Assembly (NCBI RefSeq): GCF_002259605.1
Contig: NZ_MWWR01000002.1
Location: forward strand, 177,778 to 241,777
Length of the DNA: 64,000 bases
Source of the DNA: Pseudoscardovia radai
GTDB lineage: Bacteria; Actinomycetota; Actinomycetes; Actinomycetales; Bifidobacteriaceae
Direction: 5' to 3'
In this document: positions 31,756-40,389 of the stretch, one piece after another
How the letters are laid out: each line of letters starts with the position of its first letter
How positions within the stretch are numbered: the first letter of the stretch is position 1
The notes under the pieces: generated by a model
Seen by the model: only the letters and a program-made list of their open reading frames with translations
The model's database searches: none
Told to the model about the DNA's origin: nothing
Position numbers and translations under genes: made by a program

Positions 31756-33408
31756 CTATTTCCTCGACACGTCCTTCGTGACGTCCTGGAGCACCGGGAC
31801 GTTCTTCCAGTTGGTATCGACGTTCTGCACGCCGATGGCGCTGACGACCACGGCGTTGTCATAGTACAGCGGCGTCGCCGGCAGGTCGCGCAGCAGGATC
31901 TCCTCGCCCTGCTGGTAGTACGATATCGCCTCCGCGGTGGACGTGGCCGACGCGGCCTTGTCCATGAGGGCGTCGAAATCGGCGTTCTTGTAGTCGCCGT
32001 CGTTCGAGCCGTTGCCGTCGGCGGCGGCCGAATCGTACAGCTGCACGAGGTAGTTGTCTGCCGACGGGTAGTCGGGCTGCCAGCCGGTGCGGAACGCGGT
32101 CTTGAGCTGGCGGTCGGTGACCTCCTGGCGGAACTCGGAGAACGTCGAGATCGGGTTGGTCTCGGCGCGCACGCCCAGCGTGTTCGTCACGAAGTGCGAG
32201 ACCGCCTCGAACAGCGACTTGGCGCTGGAGTTGTCGGAGTTGTAGGAGAACTTCACGACGTCGTTGGCGTCATCCCACGGGAAGATGGCGTTGGCCTCGG
32301 CCCACAGCTCCCTGGCCTTGTCGGGGTTGTACGTCAGCACGTCGGAGCCCTCGAGGGAGTCGGAGTAGCCCGGCACCGTCGGCGAGAGGAAGTCGGTGGC
32401 CGGCGTGGCCGTGCCGCCCTTGATCTTGTCGCACAGCGTCTCGCGGTTGATGGCCATCGAGATGGCCTGGCGGCGCAGGTGTCCCTCCTCGTCATCGCCG
32501 AAATGCGGCGTGTCGCTGGGGATCGTGTAGGTCTGGATGACGGAGCCCGGGTTGTTCACGGACTGCACCGTCGGGTCGTACTGGAAGGTAACGGCGGAGG
32601 ACGACGGCACGGTGTCGAGCAGATCGAGGTTGCCCGCCTGCACGTCGGCGTAGGCGGTGTCGACGTCGGTGTAGATGACGAAGTCGATGCCGTCGTTATG
32701 CGCCGGGAAGTTGCCGCGGTAGTCGTCGTTGCGCGTCACGAGGATGTCCTGGTTATGCGACCACGAGGCGAACTTGTAGGGGCCGTTGCCAATCGGGTGC
32801 TCGCCGTAGGCGGCGGGGTCATCGTAGAAGCTTTCGGGCAGCGGGTAGAACGCGTTGCAGCCGAGCATGATCGGGAACGACGCGGACGGGGCCGACAACG
32901 TGACCGTGAACTCGTAGTCGGAGATGACGTCGAGGCCCGACAGCTGCGCGTCGGACGGGGCGTCGCCGTTCTGCAGATCGTCGTAGCCCTCGATGGGCGC
33001 GAAGAAGCTCGCCTCCATCTGCGCGTTCGTGGCGTTCGCCGTGTAGCTCCACGCCTTCGTGAACGATTCGGCCGTCACCGGCGTGCCGTCGTCGAAGGTC
33101 CAGTCATCGTTGAGCACGATGTCGTAGACGGTGTTGTTGTCCTGGGCGGTGATGCTCTTGGCCACCTCGTTGACGGAATTGCCGTCCTTGTCATAGCCGA
33201 CGAGGCCGGAGAACAGCATGTCGATGACGTGCCCGCCGCCGGTTTCGTTCGTATCGCCCGGAATCAGCGGATTCTGGGGTTCGCTGGCGTAGTAGCTGAT
33301 GATCATGTCCTGCTGGGACGACTCCGACGAGCTACCGCACGCGCCCAGGGGCATGATGACCGTGGCGGCACACACCACCGCGGCCAGCACCTTCGCTGGC
33401 AAGCGCAT
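31756..33408 (-). CDS. Peptide-binding lipoprotein, SBP family 5 (OppA/DppA)
   Basis: A 550-residue extracellular binding protein anchored by a lipid. The signal peptide MRLPAKVLAAVVCAATVIMP is followed by lipobox LGAC with Cys24 and a Ser-rich linker. Family-5 landmarks: SGLVGYDKDGN, the DDWTFDDGTPVTAESF start of lobe I, HPIGNGPYKFASW, LRRQAISMAINRETLCDK and FRTGWQPDYPSADNYL. It feeds peptides to the B/C channel. The start at 33408 has GGAAGGAG upstream; the frame extends to 33582 without signal. It leads the five-function operon. The exact peptide specificity is unknown. Confidence 0.94.
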   Translation of the reverse strand: MRLPAKVLAAVVCAATVIMPLGACGSSSESSQQDMIISYYASEPQNPLIPGDTNETGGGHVIDMLFSGLVGYDKDGNSVNEVAKSITAQDNNTVYDIVLNDDWTFDDGTPVTAESFTKAWSYTANATNAQMEASFFAPIEGYDDLQNGDAPSDAQLSGLDVISDYEFTVTLSAPSASFPIMLGCNAFYPLPESFYDDPAAYGEHPIGNGPYKFASWSHNQDILVTRNDDYRGNFPAHNDGIDFVIYTDVDTAYADVQAGNLDLLDTVPSSSAVTFQYDPTVQSVNNPGSVIQTYTIPSDTPHFGDDEEGHLRRQAISMAINRETLCDKIKGGTATPATDFLSPTVPGYSDSLEGSDVLTYNPDKARELWAEANAIFPWDDANDVVKFSYNSDNSSAKSLFEAVSHFVTNTLGVRAETNPISTFSEFRQEVTDRQLKTAFRTGWQPDYPSADNYLVQLYDSAAADGNGSNDGDYKNADFDALMDKAASATSTAEAISYYQQGEEILLRDLPATPLYYDNAVVVSAIGVQNVDTNWKNVPVLQDVTKDVSRK

Positions 33409-33841
33409 ATGTTCTCCTTCCAACTGACTTGCTGACGGCACGACGGCGTCGCTCCCACTCCGCCGTTCGGATCCGTACCGTGGCCGGAACCTTCCTGAAC
33501 GGGCGTGCGCAAGGGGAGACAGCCGCGTGGCGATTGTCACGAACAAGATACCGTACAGCCGTCGCTTGACGAAGGCAATCATCGCACGGATTGTGCGCGA
33601 AGGGGAAGCCGCATCTGCGCGGGGTGCGCGGTGTGCGGCGGGGGCGGGCGGCGCGCGGGGCGTTCAATGCACACGATCGCTCTCAGTGAACGCGCCAAAC
33701 CGCCGCGCAATCGTCTGAATCTCAAACAACTGTGTTCATGGCGAAGAATCCTCGCCATGGGGCGCAGCCCAACCTCAAAACCGCCTTCTTTCCCCGAAAA
33801 CCACCCCTCATGGCGAAGAAACCTCACCACGGACGAACCGG
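33409..33841. other. 433-base gap with a duplicated 13-mer and a hairpin
   Basis: TCATGGCGAAGAA occurs at 33736 and 33808. The first copy is half of a perfect hairpin (CATGGCGA 33737-33744 with TCGCCATG 33752-33759). The peptide operon promoter should lie in the left half on the minus strand, but no convincing box stands out. No gene is supported here. Confidence 0.5.
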
Positions 33842-34978
33842 CTACGCTCTCGGGAAGGCCTGACGGTAGGTCTCGACGAGACGCTCCATGGAGACATGCG
33901 TGTAGCGCTGGGTGGTGCGCAGCGACGAATGGCCGAGCATCTCCTGGACCTCGCGCAGATCCGCGCCGCCGTCGAGCAGATGCGTCGCCGCGGAATGGCG
34001 CAGGGCGTGGGGCGCGATATCGGGCACGCCGGCCTCCTGCGCCAGACGATGCACCACCTCTCGCGCCTGACGCTGGTTGAGCCGCCCTCCCCTGGCGCCG
34101 AGGAACACGGCGCGGTTATCGGACGACGCGGAAGCATCCGGCGATGCGCCGGCCGCTCCCCGCGGCTTTCGCACGGCGCCCCGTGCACCGCCCCGTGCCG
34201 CGCGCGCGAAGCGCAGAATCTCGGGGCGGCCGCGTTCGAGCCACGCGTCGAGGGCGCGGCGGGCTGGCGCCCCGAAAGGAACGACGCGCGTCTTGTTGCC
34301 TTTGCCGGTGACGCGCATGGTGCGCTGGGCGTCGTCGATGTCGTCGATGTCGAGGGCGACGAGTTCGGCGACGCGCATCCCCGTGGCGTACAGCACTTCC
34401 ACGATGGCGGCGTCGCGCAACTCGAGGGCGGCGCGTTTCCTCGCCGCCTCGTCGGCGATGTCCGCGGCATCCGAAACGGCGGTGGCATCGACGGCGCGTG
34501 ACAGGTCGCCGGCGGTACGGACAGTGGTGCCGGCCCCGGCATCCGCTTCGGCACGGCGGTCGGCGTCGTCGAGCATGACGCGCGCCTGGTCCTCGGTGAG
34601 TACGGTGGGCAACGGGGCGGCGAGTTTCGGCGTGGTCAACGATTCCGCGGGGTCGCCCGACGTGATGCCGCGCAACGAGCAGAAACCGAAGAACGCACGG
34701 ACGGCCACGATTTTGCGCGCCATGCTGCTTTTCTCATGTGTGCGAGACTCGTGGCCGATCCAATCGCGAAGGTCGTCGAGGGTGACGTCGTCCAGGTGTG
34801 CAATGCCGCGGCGCGCGAGGATGTCGAGGCAGGCGCTGATGTCGGAGCGGTAGGAGCGGATGGTGTTGCGCGACAGACCACGATTGACGCGCAGATACTT
34901 CAGGAAGGAATCCAGGGCCTCGTCGGCTCCCCGCACCGTCGGCAGGCCGGCCCGTGCCGTCTCGTCCAATTCCGTCAT
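33842..34978 (-). CDS. xerC: Tyrosine recombinase XerC
   Basis: A 378-residue tyrosine recombinase for chromosome-dimer resolution at dif. The N-terminal SAM-like DNA-binding domain has LRVNRGLSRNTIRSYRSDIS. Catalytic residues: Arg in ATGMRVAELVALDIDD, His-x-x-Arg in PHALRHSAATHLLDGG, His in MLGHSSLRTTQRY and the nucleophile Tyr in that same motif (QRYTHV). It is about 70-80 residues longer than usual because of two Ala/Gly-rich inserts, one before the first Arg and one before the His-x-x-Arg box. The start at 34978 follows GGAGAGGAG. A second enzyme of the family is at 45194-46180. Confidence 0.9.
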   Translation of the reverse strand: MTELDETARAGLPTVRGADEALDSFLKYLRVNRGLSRNTIRSYRSDISACLDILARRGIAHLDDVTLDDLRDWIGHESRTHEKSSMARKIVAVRAFFGFCSLRGITSGDPAESLTTPKLAAPLPTVLTEDQARVMLDDADRRAEADAGAGTTVRTAGDLSRAVDATAVSDAADIADEAARKRAALELRDAAIVEVLYATGMRVAELVALDIDDIDDAQRTMRVTGKGNKTRVVPFGAPARRALDAWLERGRPEILRFARAARGGARGAVRKPRGAAGASPDASASSDNRAVFLGARGGRLNQRQAREVVHRLAQEAGVPDIAPHALRHSAATHLLDGGADLREVQEMLGHSSLRTTQRYTHVSMERLVETYRQAFPRA

Positions 34979-35074
34979 GGCTCCTCTCCTCGTCCGTTCC
35001 GATCGGTTCACGACAAGGATATCCCGCCGGTCGCCGCCGTGGAGAAGACACGACGGGACGGGGCGGGTTGGAGA

Positions 35075-35080
35075 TATCGT
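35075..35080 (+). promoter_or_regulatory. -10 box TATCGT, leaderless start
   Basis: TATCGT stands exactly six bases before ATG 35087, leaving no room for a ribosome-binding site, so the mRNA probably begins at the start codon. Confidence 0.6.
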
Positions 35081-35086
35081 GGCGGC

Positions 35087-35482
35087 ATGGCTTTTGTCAA
35101 TGATCGACACGATTCCCCCGCATCCGGCACCACGCCCCACCCAGAGGGCACGCACAACGACACGCCTCAGGTTTCCGGCGTGTCGCAATCATCTCACGCG
35201 GAGAACGCCGCCGCCCATCCAAACGGCTCCGTTCGGCTCCCCGTCACCATTCCCGTCGGAGCACGCATCGTGGTGCGGACGGATGACGGGGCGGATGAAC
35301 GCACGGGGCGGCGTACCTACCGGGATTTCGTCGGGCATGTGCTGTCATGGGACGGGGCGACGCTCGAACTGGAGCGCGACGCGTCGGCGAACGGACGGCG
35401 CCCTGCCGAACACGTCACGATTGACGCGTCCTCCATCGTGCGTCTCAAACCCGTCCCCGAGCGCCGTCTCCCCCGTCGCTGA
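35087..35482 (+). CDS. Conserved actinobacterial hypothetical protein (DUF6725-like)
   Basis: A 131-residue protein. The first 50 residues are polar and low in complexity. The conserved part is LPVTIPVGARIVVRTDDG, then RTYRDFVGHVLSWDGATLEL and HVTIDASSIVRLKPVPERR, which looks like a small beta-barrel with an acetyltransferase-companion-like feel; I associate it with the DUF6725 group but am not certain. It is divergent from xerC and convergent with tyrA. The start is set by the -10 box six bases upstream (leaderless). No biochemical role is known. Confidence 0.7.
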   Translation: MAFVNDRHDSPASGTTPHPEGTHNDTPQVSGVSQSSHAENAAAHPNGSVRLPVTIPVGARIVVRTDDGADERTGRRTYRDFVGHVLSWDGATLELERDASANGRRPAEHVTIDASSIVRLKPVPERRLPRR

Positions 35483-35508
35483 CGGAGGCGCCGGCGTCGC
35501 GCGCCCCA

Positions 35509-36576
35509 TCACAGGGCGCGGTAGGTCACATCCGACGTATCGGGCACGCGCTGCCAGCTGATATCGAATTCGCGAATCGCGCGCACATGGGTGATGCGCT
35601 CGCCCCGTCGCGCCGATTCCACGAGCTGGTGCCGCCACGAACGTGACTGCACCGTCAGCGTGCCGTTTTCCATCGGCTCCCCGTCGCGCTGCGCCTTCTT
35701 GTACCGGCGGTACGGGTCGGCCTCGGCGAAGAACGCGGTGAGGTCGATGGCGCGCCCCTCGGGGTCGTCGAGCACATCGGCCACGTCGAGCAGGCGCTGC
35801 GCCACCTGCCGCACCAGCGCCGCCACATTCGCCGGATTCTCCTCCACCATGGCCTGCGTGCGCGCCGGATCGGTGAGGGCGACGCGCGTCATGTCGCGCC
35901 ATGACCCCGCCGACAGAGCGACGCCGACCTTGCAGTCGGGAGAGTCGCACAGCGTGTTCGCGAGCGCCGTCGACACCACATGGGGCATGTGGCTGATGAG
36001 GGCGGCCGCCGCATCATGGGTGGCGTTATCGACGCCGATGAACGTGTTGCCGAGCACGTCGGTGATGGTGCGGGCCATGAGCAGGTAGCGCAGGTAGTCG
36101 GTCTGGTCGTCGAAGGTCAACGCCCACAGCGCTCCGTCGAGCAGCTGCGCCGAGGAGGCGGAGAATCCGGAGAACTCGGAGCCGGCCATGGGGTGGGCGC
36201 CGACGTACTGACGGTCGAGTCCGGCGGCGGCGACGGAATCGTGGACCCTCGTCTTGACGCTGCCGACGTCGCTGAGCGTCGTCTGCGGGGGCAGGACCGG
36301 GGCGATGCGCCCCAGGATGTCGTCCATGGCGCGCAGCGGCGTGCATAGGAAGAGGATGTCGACGCCGCTGGCGGCGAGCCCCTCCACCGTTTCCACGCAG
36401 TGGATGCCTTCGGCGCGCGCCGCCTCGTACGGCGTGTCGTGATGGTTCCACGCGAGCGTGCGCACGCCCGCCCGGGCGAAACGGCGCGCCACGGAGCCGC
36501 CGATGAGCCCCAGGCCCGCGACTCCGACGCTCAGGGTCGACAGATCCTTGTGCAGTCCGTCCACGATCATCTCCAC
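35509..36576 (-). CDS. tyrA: Prephenate dehydrogenase
   Basis: A 355-residue NAD(P)-dependent enzyme of tyrosine synthesis converting prephenate to 4-hydroxyphenylpyruvate. The Rossmann loop GVAGLGLIGGSVARRFARAG (about 18-37) opens it, DVGSVKTRVHDS and the active-site His in GAHPMAGSEFSGF follow, and the helical C-terminal half carries GSWRDMTRVALTDP. The last 60 residues (VQSRSWRHQLVESARRGERI) look like an added regulatory or structural tail, not an ACT domain. The gene overlaps pheA by ten bases, so both aromatic branches are made from one mRNA. Confidence 0.93.
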   Translation of the reverse strand: MEMIVDGLHKDLSTLSVGVAGLGLIGGSVARRFARAGVRTLAWNHHDTPYEAARAEGIHCVETVEGLAASGVDILFLCTPLRAMDDILGRIAPVLPPQTTLSDVGSVKTRVHDSVAAAGLDRQYVGAHPMAGSEFSGFSASSAQLLDGALWALTFDDQTDYLRYLLMARTITDVLGNTFIGVDNATHDAAAALISHMPHVVSTALANTLCDSPDCKVGVALSAGSWRDMTRVALTDPARTQAMVEENPANVAALVRQVAQRLLDVADVLDDPEGRAIDLTAFFAEADPYRRYKKAQRDGEPMENGTLTVQSRSWRHQLVESARRGERITHVRAIREFDISWQRVPDTSDVTYRAL

Positions 36577-37652
36577 AGCAGTTCCCTTTCCTCCCGCTCT
36601 TGTCTGGTTTCCCGGTCTTCCCCGGCTGTCGTTGCGTCGTCGGCGTCGGGCGTTCCGCCCGCCCCGTCATCGCCGGGGCGCACTCCCCCGTCGGGCAGCA
36701 TCCATGCGCTGATGGGCGGGTCGGGGCGGTCGCGCCGTTCGTAGACGGCGAGCGTCTTGGCCCATGTGTCGCTTGTCGTCATGCCACGCAGCGCCTCGCG
36801 GAAGGAGGGCTTCCATGGGGCGGCGTCGATGGTGGCGATGAAGCTGTAGGTGCCGTCGCGTCCCTTGATGGGGCGGGAGATGAAGCTCGTCATGTTCAGC
36901 CCCGCATCGCGCAGCACGTCGAGCATGGTGGCGACGGTGCCGGGCCCCGTGTGCAGCGGCACGAGGCCGAGGATGGACTCGTAATGGTCGGCGTCGGCGT
37001 CGAGGCGGCGTTCGGCCTCGAGGTAGGCTCGCGCCGTACCGCGGGGCACGATGACGAGGAAGTCGGTGCGGGCGCCCTGGAAGTCCTGCACGTTGCGCTC
37101 AAGGGTCTGCAATCCGTACAGGTCGCCGCACAGGCGCGGGCCGAGGGCCACCTGATGGGGCCCGATGTCGCGGCATGCGGCGGCGTTCGAATCGGCGGGA
37201 TGGGGGCGCAGGCCGCGTGTGCGCAGGAAGCCGGCGCATTGGGCGAGGCCGTGCGGATGGGCGGCGGCCTCGGTGAGCTCGCCATGGTCGTCGCTCACGA
37301 AGGCGTCGAAGGCGATGTCGACGCTGACGCGGTCGATGCCGACCACGTCGCGGGCGTCGAGCAGCGCGTCGAGATTGGGCACGACGTACCCCTCGACGTT
37401 GTTCTCCCATGCGATGACGCCCCAGCCCTCATGCCGGCTGACGCGCTCGAAAATATCGGCGGCGGTGGGTGCCTCGACGATGGCGAGGTCGGTTCCATCG
37501 CACGGGGCGGCGCTGGACGGGGCGGCAGAGGACGGAGCGGGCGATGCGGCGGCCATGGCGCGTCGTATGGCGTTCAGGCGCGGGGCGGCGAGCATCGCCG
37601 CCTGATGCGTGAAAGTGCCGCGTGGTCCCAGGTAATACAACGATGTCGTCAT
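36567..37652 (-). CDS. pheA: Prephenate dehydratase
   Basis: A 361-residue enzyme of phenylalanine synthesis. YYLGPRGTFTHQAA starts the catalytic periplasmic-binding-protein-like domain; WGVIAWENNVEGYV, then DFLVIVPRGTARAYLEAERR near the middle. The ACT regulatory domain runs from about residue 230 (ILGLVPLHTGPGTVATMLDV, SFISRPIKGRDGTYSFIATI) and implies feedback by phenylalanine. An Ala/Pro/Ser-rich insert lies at about 31-50. The Pro/Glu-rich tail after the ACT domain overlaps tyrA. The start overlaps the stop of the upstream membrane protein by four bases. Confidence 0.93.
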   Translation of the reverse strand: MTTSLYYLGPRGTFTHQAAMLAAPRLNAIRRAMAAASPAPSSAAPSSAAPCDGTDLAIVEAPTAADIFERVSRHEGWGVIAWENNVEGYVVPNLDALLDARDVVGIDRVSVDIAFDAFVSDDHGELTEAAAHPHGLAQCAGFLRTRGLRPHPADSNAAACRDIGPHQVALGPRLCGDLYGLQTLERNVQDFQGARTDFLVIVPRGTARAYLEAERRLDADADHYESILGLVPLHTGPGTVATMLDVLRDAGLNMTSFISRPIKGRDGTYSFIATIDAAPWKPSFREALRGMTTSDTWAKTLAVYERRDRPDPPISAWMLPDGGVRPGDDGAGGTPDADDATTAGEDRETRQEREERELLWR

Positions 37653-38305
37653 CGTGATCCCTCCGTCCCATCGGCGCGGATGGCGGAAGCGTCGGCGGCA
37701 TCCGTCGTGCCGGCGGTCCCGGCGTCGGCGCCATCCGCCTCGGCTCCGTCACCGTCATCATCCACGACGGAATCCACGGCGGAATCTTCCCTGGGCTCGA
37801 TGACGAACCACCGGTGCGGGAAGAACATGACCACGAGCTGCACGATGACGGCGCCAAGCAGCCACACATACGAGACGTTCTGGCCTATCCACGTGGGGAA
37901 CAGCGACGTCCCGACGGGCATGAGGTATGCGCGTCCCGAGTTGGAGCCAGCCAGATGCATGAGCACGCCCATCGACACCATGAAATGCACGACGAGCCCC
38001 CAGGTTCCCGACCGTGCGCGGGCGCTCCAGGCGGACAGCCCGATCAGCACAAGCGCCAGGATGAGGCCGATCGGAAAATCGTGGCGCAGCCCAAGCCGAT
38101 GCAGCAGCGTGCCGACGAAGGCGGTGATGACGGCGCTGAGCACCGTGACCACGAGGGCGAGGACGATGCCGTGTCGGTAACTCCATGGCAGGCGCTGCGG
38201 GTCGGTGTCGCCCTGTTCCCCTTCGAAGACGCGGGGCGCGCGCATGACGGCCGGCGAGGCCGATGGAGCGGCGGACGGGGCGGAGGTTCGCTTCTTGTTG
38301 CTCAT
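37649..38305 (-). CDS. Four-helix membrane protein of unknown function
   Basis: A 218-residue protein: polar Ala/Ser/Pro-rich N-terminus to about residue 38, helices at about 48-68, 75-95, 103-120 and 145-163 (LLGAVIVQLVVMFFPHRWF), then a long acidic Asp/Ala tail of about 45 residues. I do not recognise a named family with confidence; actinobacterial membrane proteins of this size often sit next to pheA. It leads the pheA-tyrA run with a four-base overlap, so it is likely expressed with aromatic amino acid genes, but a functional tie is not shown. Confidence 0.65.
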   Translation of the reverse strand: MSNKKRTSAPSAAPSASPAVMRAPRVFEGEQGDTDPQRLPWSYRHGIVLALVVTVLSAVITAFVGTLLHRLGLRHDFPIGLILALVLIGLSAWSARARSGTWGLVVHFMVSMGVLMHLAGSNSGRAYLMPVGTSLFPTWIGQNVSYVWLLGAVIVQLVVMFFPHRWFVIEPREDSAVDSVVDDDGDGAEADGADAGTAGTTDAADASAIRADGTEGSR

Positions 38306-38600
38306 GCCCCCAGTATGCACCCACCCGCGACCGCGACGGGGCCCGCGGTCCACGCGCGCCCCCGTCCGCCCCATCGTCAACCGCCGCAAGCGGAACGACG
38401 GCGATCATCGTCCGGGGGAACGCGAAGGCGCCCGCATGGAATCCGCCGAAGCGGGCCATGCGAGCGCCTTTTCGCCATTCCACGCATCAGGAACGTGGCA
38501 GCGGAGTGCGTGGCGATGAGCCAAAGGAACCACGATTCCAACACGCCCTGTTATCGGAAGCGAACCGTGGCGCCGAAGGCGAACCGTCACCGGCCGGCCC

Positions 38601-40103
38601 CTAGTCTTCAAGCTTCACGGTCAGGTCGTCTCCCTTGATGGTGAACGTGGCATACAGCGACGATGTGCCGTCGTTGCTCCCGTCGCTCGAGCTGAAGGAC
38701 GAATTATAGGAATACGTGTAGGCATAGGCAGCGTCCGCTGAGACGGTTCCGGTGACGGAACCGTCGCTTTCCGTCTCAAGGTAGAAGTCCGACGAGGTAA
38801 TCTTGGGCTCCTGCGCGACGGTGTACTTCCAATTGGAGTAATTGGAATTGGTATGGTCCGAGCTCCACCAGATATCGCAGGATTCATCCGGCTTCCTATT
38901 GCTGGATGCGGTACTGATGCAGGAATCGTAGGCTGTTTTCAGCTGCGCGGTGATATCGGTCGCCAATTGGTCGGTGGCGACCCGGTAAACCGTCACAGAG
39001 CGTGGCTCCACATACGGCCCATCGCTTTCACCCTCGCTCCTCGGACCGGGAACGTTGATATACGTTGACGTGACGTAGGGACTGCTGGAGACCATGGAGA
39101 CCGTGAGATACTTTGCATTGTCGGAGAGCGACAGATGATATTTGCCAGGATATGCGGCGAAACGGTAGACGGAATAAGCACCTTCGAGCGCGCCCGGCTG
39201 GCAGGACGCGTCGATGTCCTTGTAGCCAAAGAACGAGTTGTCGGCTCCGACGGTCACCCCATTGACGGTGATGTTGGGCGTGATGCACAACGGGTAGTCG
39301 ATGGAGATGTCGCTGAGCAACGATTTCTCGAACTTCCATTTATCGACAAGCCCCTTCTTGCCATCCTTCTTGAGCACCACCGTGGCGCTCTGGCTCTGGC
39401 CGTTGAAGGTGTAGTCCACCTTGAAGTTGCGGGTGGCGCCGGAGGTCTTGCCGGTCGGGCTCACATCCACGTTCGAGATGCGGTCATTGGCATCCTGCAC
39501 CACGGAATTGGCGAGAAGCGCCTTCTGCGCGTCGCTCAGCGACGATCCCTCCATGGCAATGGCATCGCCGTAGCGTCCCTCGGACAGAGCCGTCACATAG
39601 TCGTTCACGACCTTGGAGGGGTCGCCCATGTTCCCGACCACCTTCGTAACCGCGATGATAGCGACGAGGACGACGACCACAGCAATCGCGATACCACCGA
39701 CCAGGCCCTTGTTGATCTTCGCCGTCGCGGCGGCGGGAGCCATCGGCGCCGCCGGCGCGATAGGAGCCGTCGGCGCGATAGGAGCCGCCGGCTGGGGAAC
39801 GCCCTGCGGAATCTGCCCGGTCGGCATGGCCTGCTGCATCGGCTGCGGCGCCGGCATGGGTTGCGCCGGCTGCATAGGAACCTGCCCCGTCGGCATCATC
39901 TGGGGCACGGCCTGGGGCGCCGGCTGCGGCACGGCCTGAGGAGCCTGCATGGGCTGCTGCGGCATCGTCTGCGGAACCATACCGGTCGGCATCTGCTGCG
40001 GTGCCTGGGCCTGCTGCGGCGCCTGTCCCAGAGGGGTGCCGCAGTTGGCGCAGAACACGACATCGTCGGGATTCTGGTTCCCGCACTGAGCACAAACCTT
40101 CAT
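38601..40103 (-). CDS. Zinc-ribbon, single-pass membrane protein with large extracellular domain
   Basis: A 500-residue protein. MKVCAQCGNQNPDDVVFCAN holds the first Cys pair and CANCG the second of a cytoplasmic zinc ribbon. Residues about 28-125 are a Pro/Gln/Met-rich repeat region. A single helix (GLVGGIAIAVVVVLVAIIAV) follows, then about 330 extracellular residues that begin VVNDYVTALSEGRYGDAIAM, as in YrvJ/TcaA-like cell-surface proteins, and end in a Ser/Tyr-rich stretch. TcaA-type proteins influence wall stress and antibiotic tolerance in Firmicutes, but that parallel is only architectural. The start follows GAAGGA seven bases upstream. Confidence 0.75.
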   Translation of the reverse strand: MKVCAQCGNQNPDDVVFCANCGTPLGQAPQQAQAPQQMPTGMVPQTMPQQPMQAPQAVPQPAPQAVPQMMPTGQVPMQPAQPMPAPQPMQQAMPTGQIPQGVPQPAAPIAPTAPIAPAAPMAPAAATAKINKGLVGGIAIAVVVVLVAIIAVTKVVGNMGDPSKVVNDYVTALSEGRYGDAIAMEGSSLSDAQKALLANSVVQDANDRISNVDVSPTGKTSGATRNFKVDYTFNGQSQSATVVLKKDGKKGLVDKWKFEKSLLSDISIDYPLCITPNITVNGVTVGADNSFFGYKDIDASCQPGALEGAYSVYRFAAYPGKYHLSLSDNAKYLTVSMVSSSPYVTSTYINVPGPRSEGESDGPYVEPRSVTVYRVATDQLATDITAQLKTAYDSCISTASSNRKPDESCDIWWSSDHTNSNYSNWKYTVAQEPKITSSDFYLETESDGSVTGTVSADAAYAYTYSYNSSFSSSDGSNDGTSSLYATFTIKGDDLTVKLED

Positions 40104-40299
40104 GTGCTGTCCTTCTCTCGTCTCTCGGTTGTTTACCGTCTCTCCGTGCAACGGACATGAGGTCGACATGCAGACCGGAATCGATGGTCCCGGCACGCAA
40201 TTTCTCCCTGTTTGCGATAGTAACACCCATATCCCCGGCGTGCTCCCGCCGCACCCCATTCGGCCCCGCCGCACGCGCATCGCGCCGGTTCCATACATA

Positions 40300-40333
40300 C
40301 ACAAGGGGCGCACCCGCATTGCGGATGCGCCCC
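40300..40333 (-). terminator. Terminator downstream of typA
   Basis: On the minus strand GGGGCGCATCCGC pairs with GCGGGTGCGCCCC around a short loop and is followed by TTGTGTATG, about 57 bases past the typA stop. The T-tract is weak. Confidence 0.55.
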
Positions 40334-40389
40334 GTCCTGCGCCCTGCCAGGTTCAACCACCCAGGGCACTCCGGCACGGACTCACAGGC

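Noticed and set aside
33842..34978. Phage or island integrase
   Set aside because: Lies in the GC-rich backbone away from the island and has the XerC domain order and motifs; no phage genes are adjacent.
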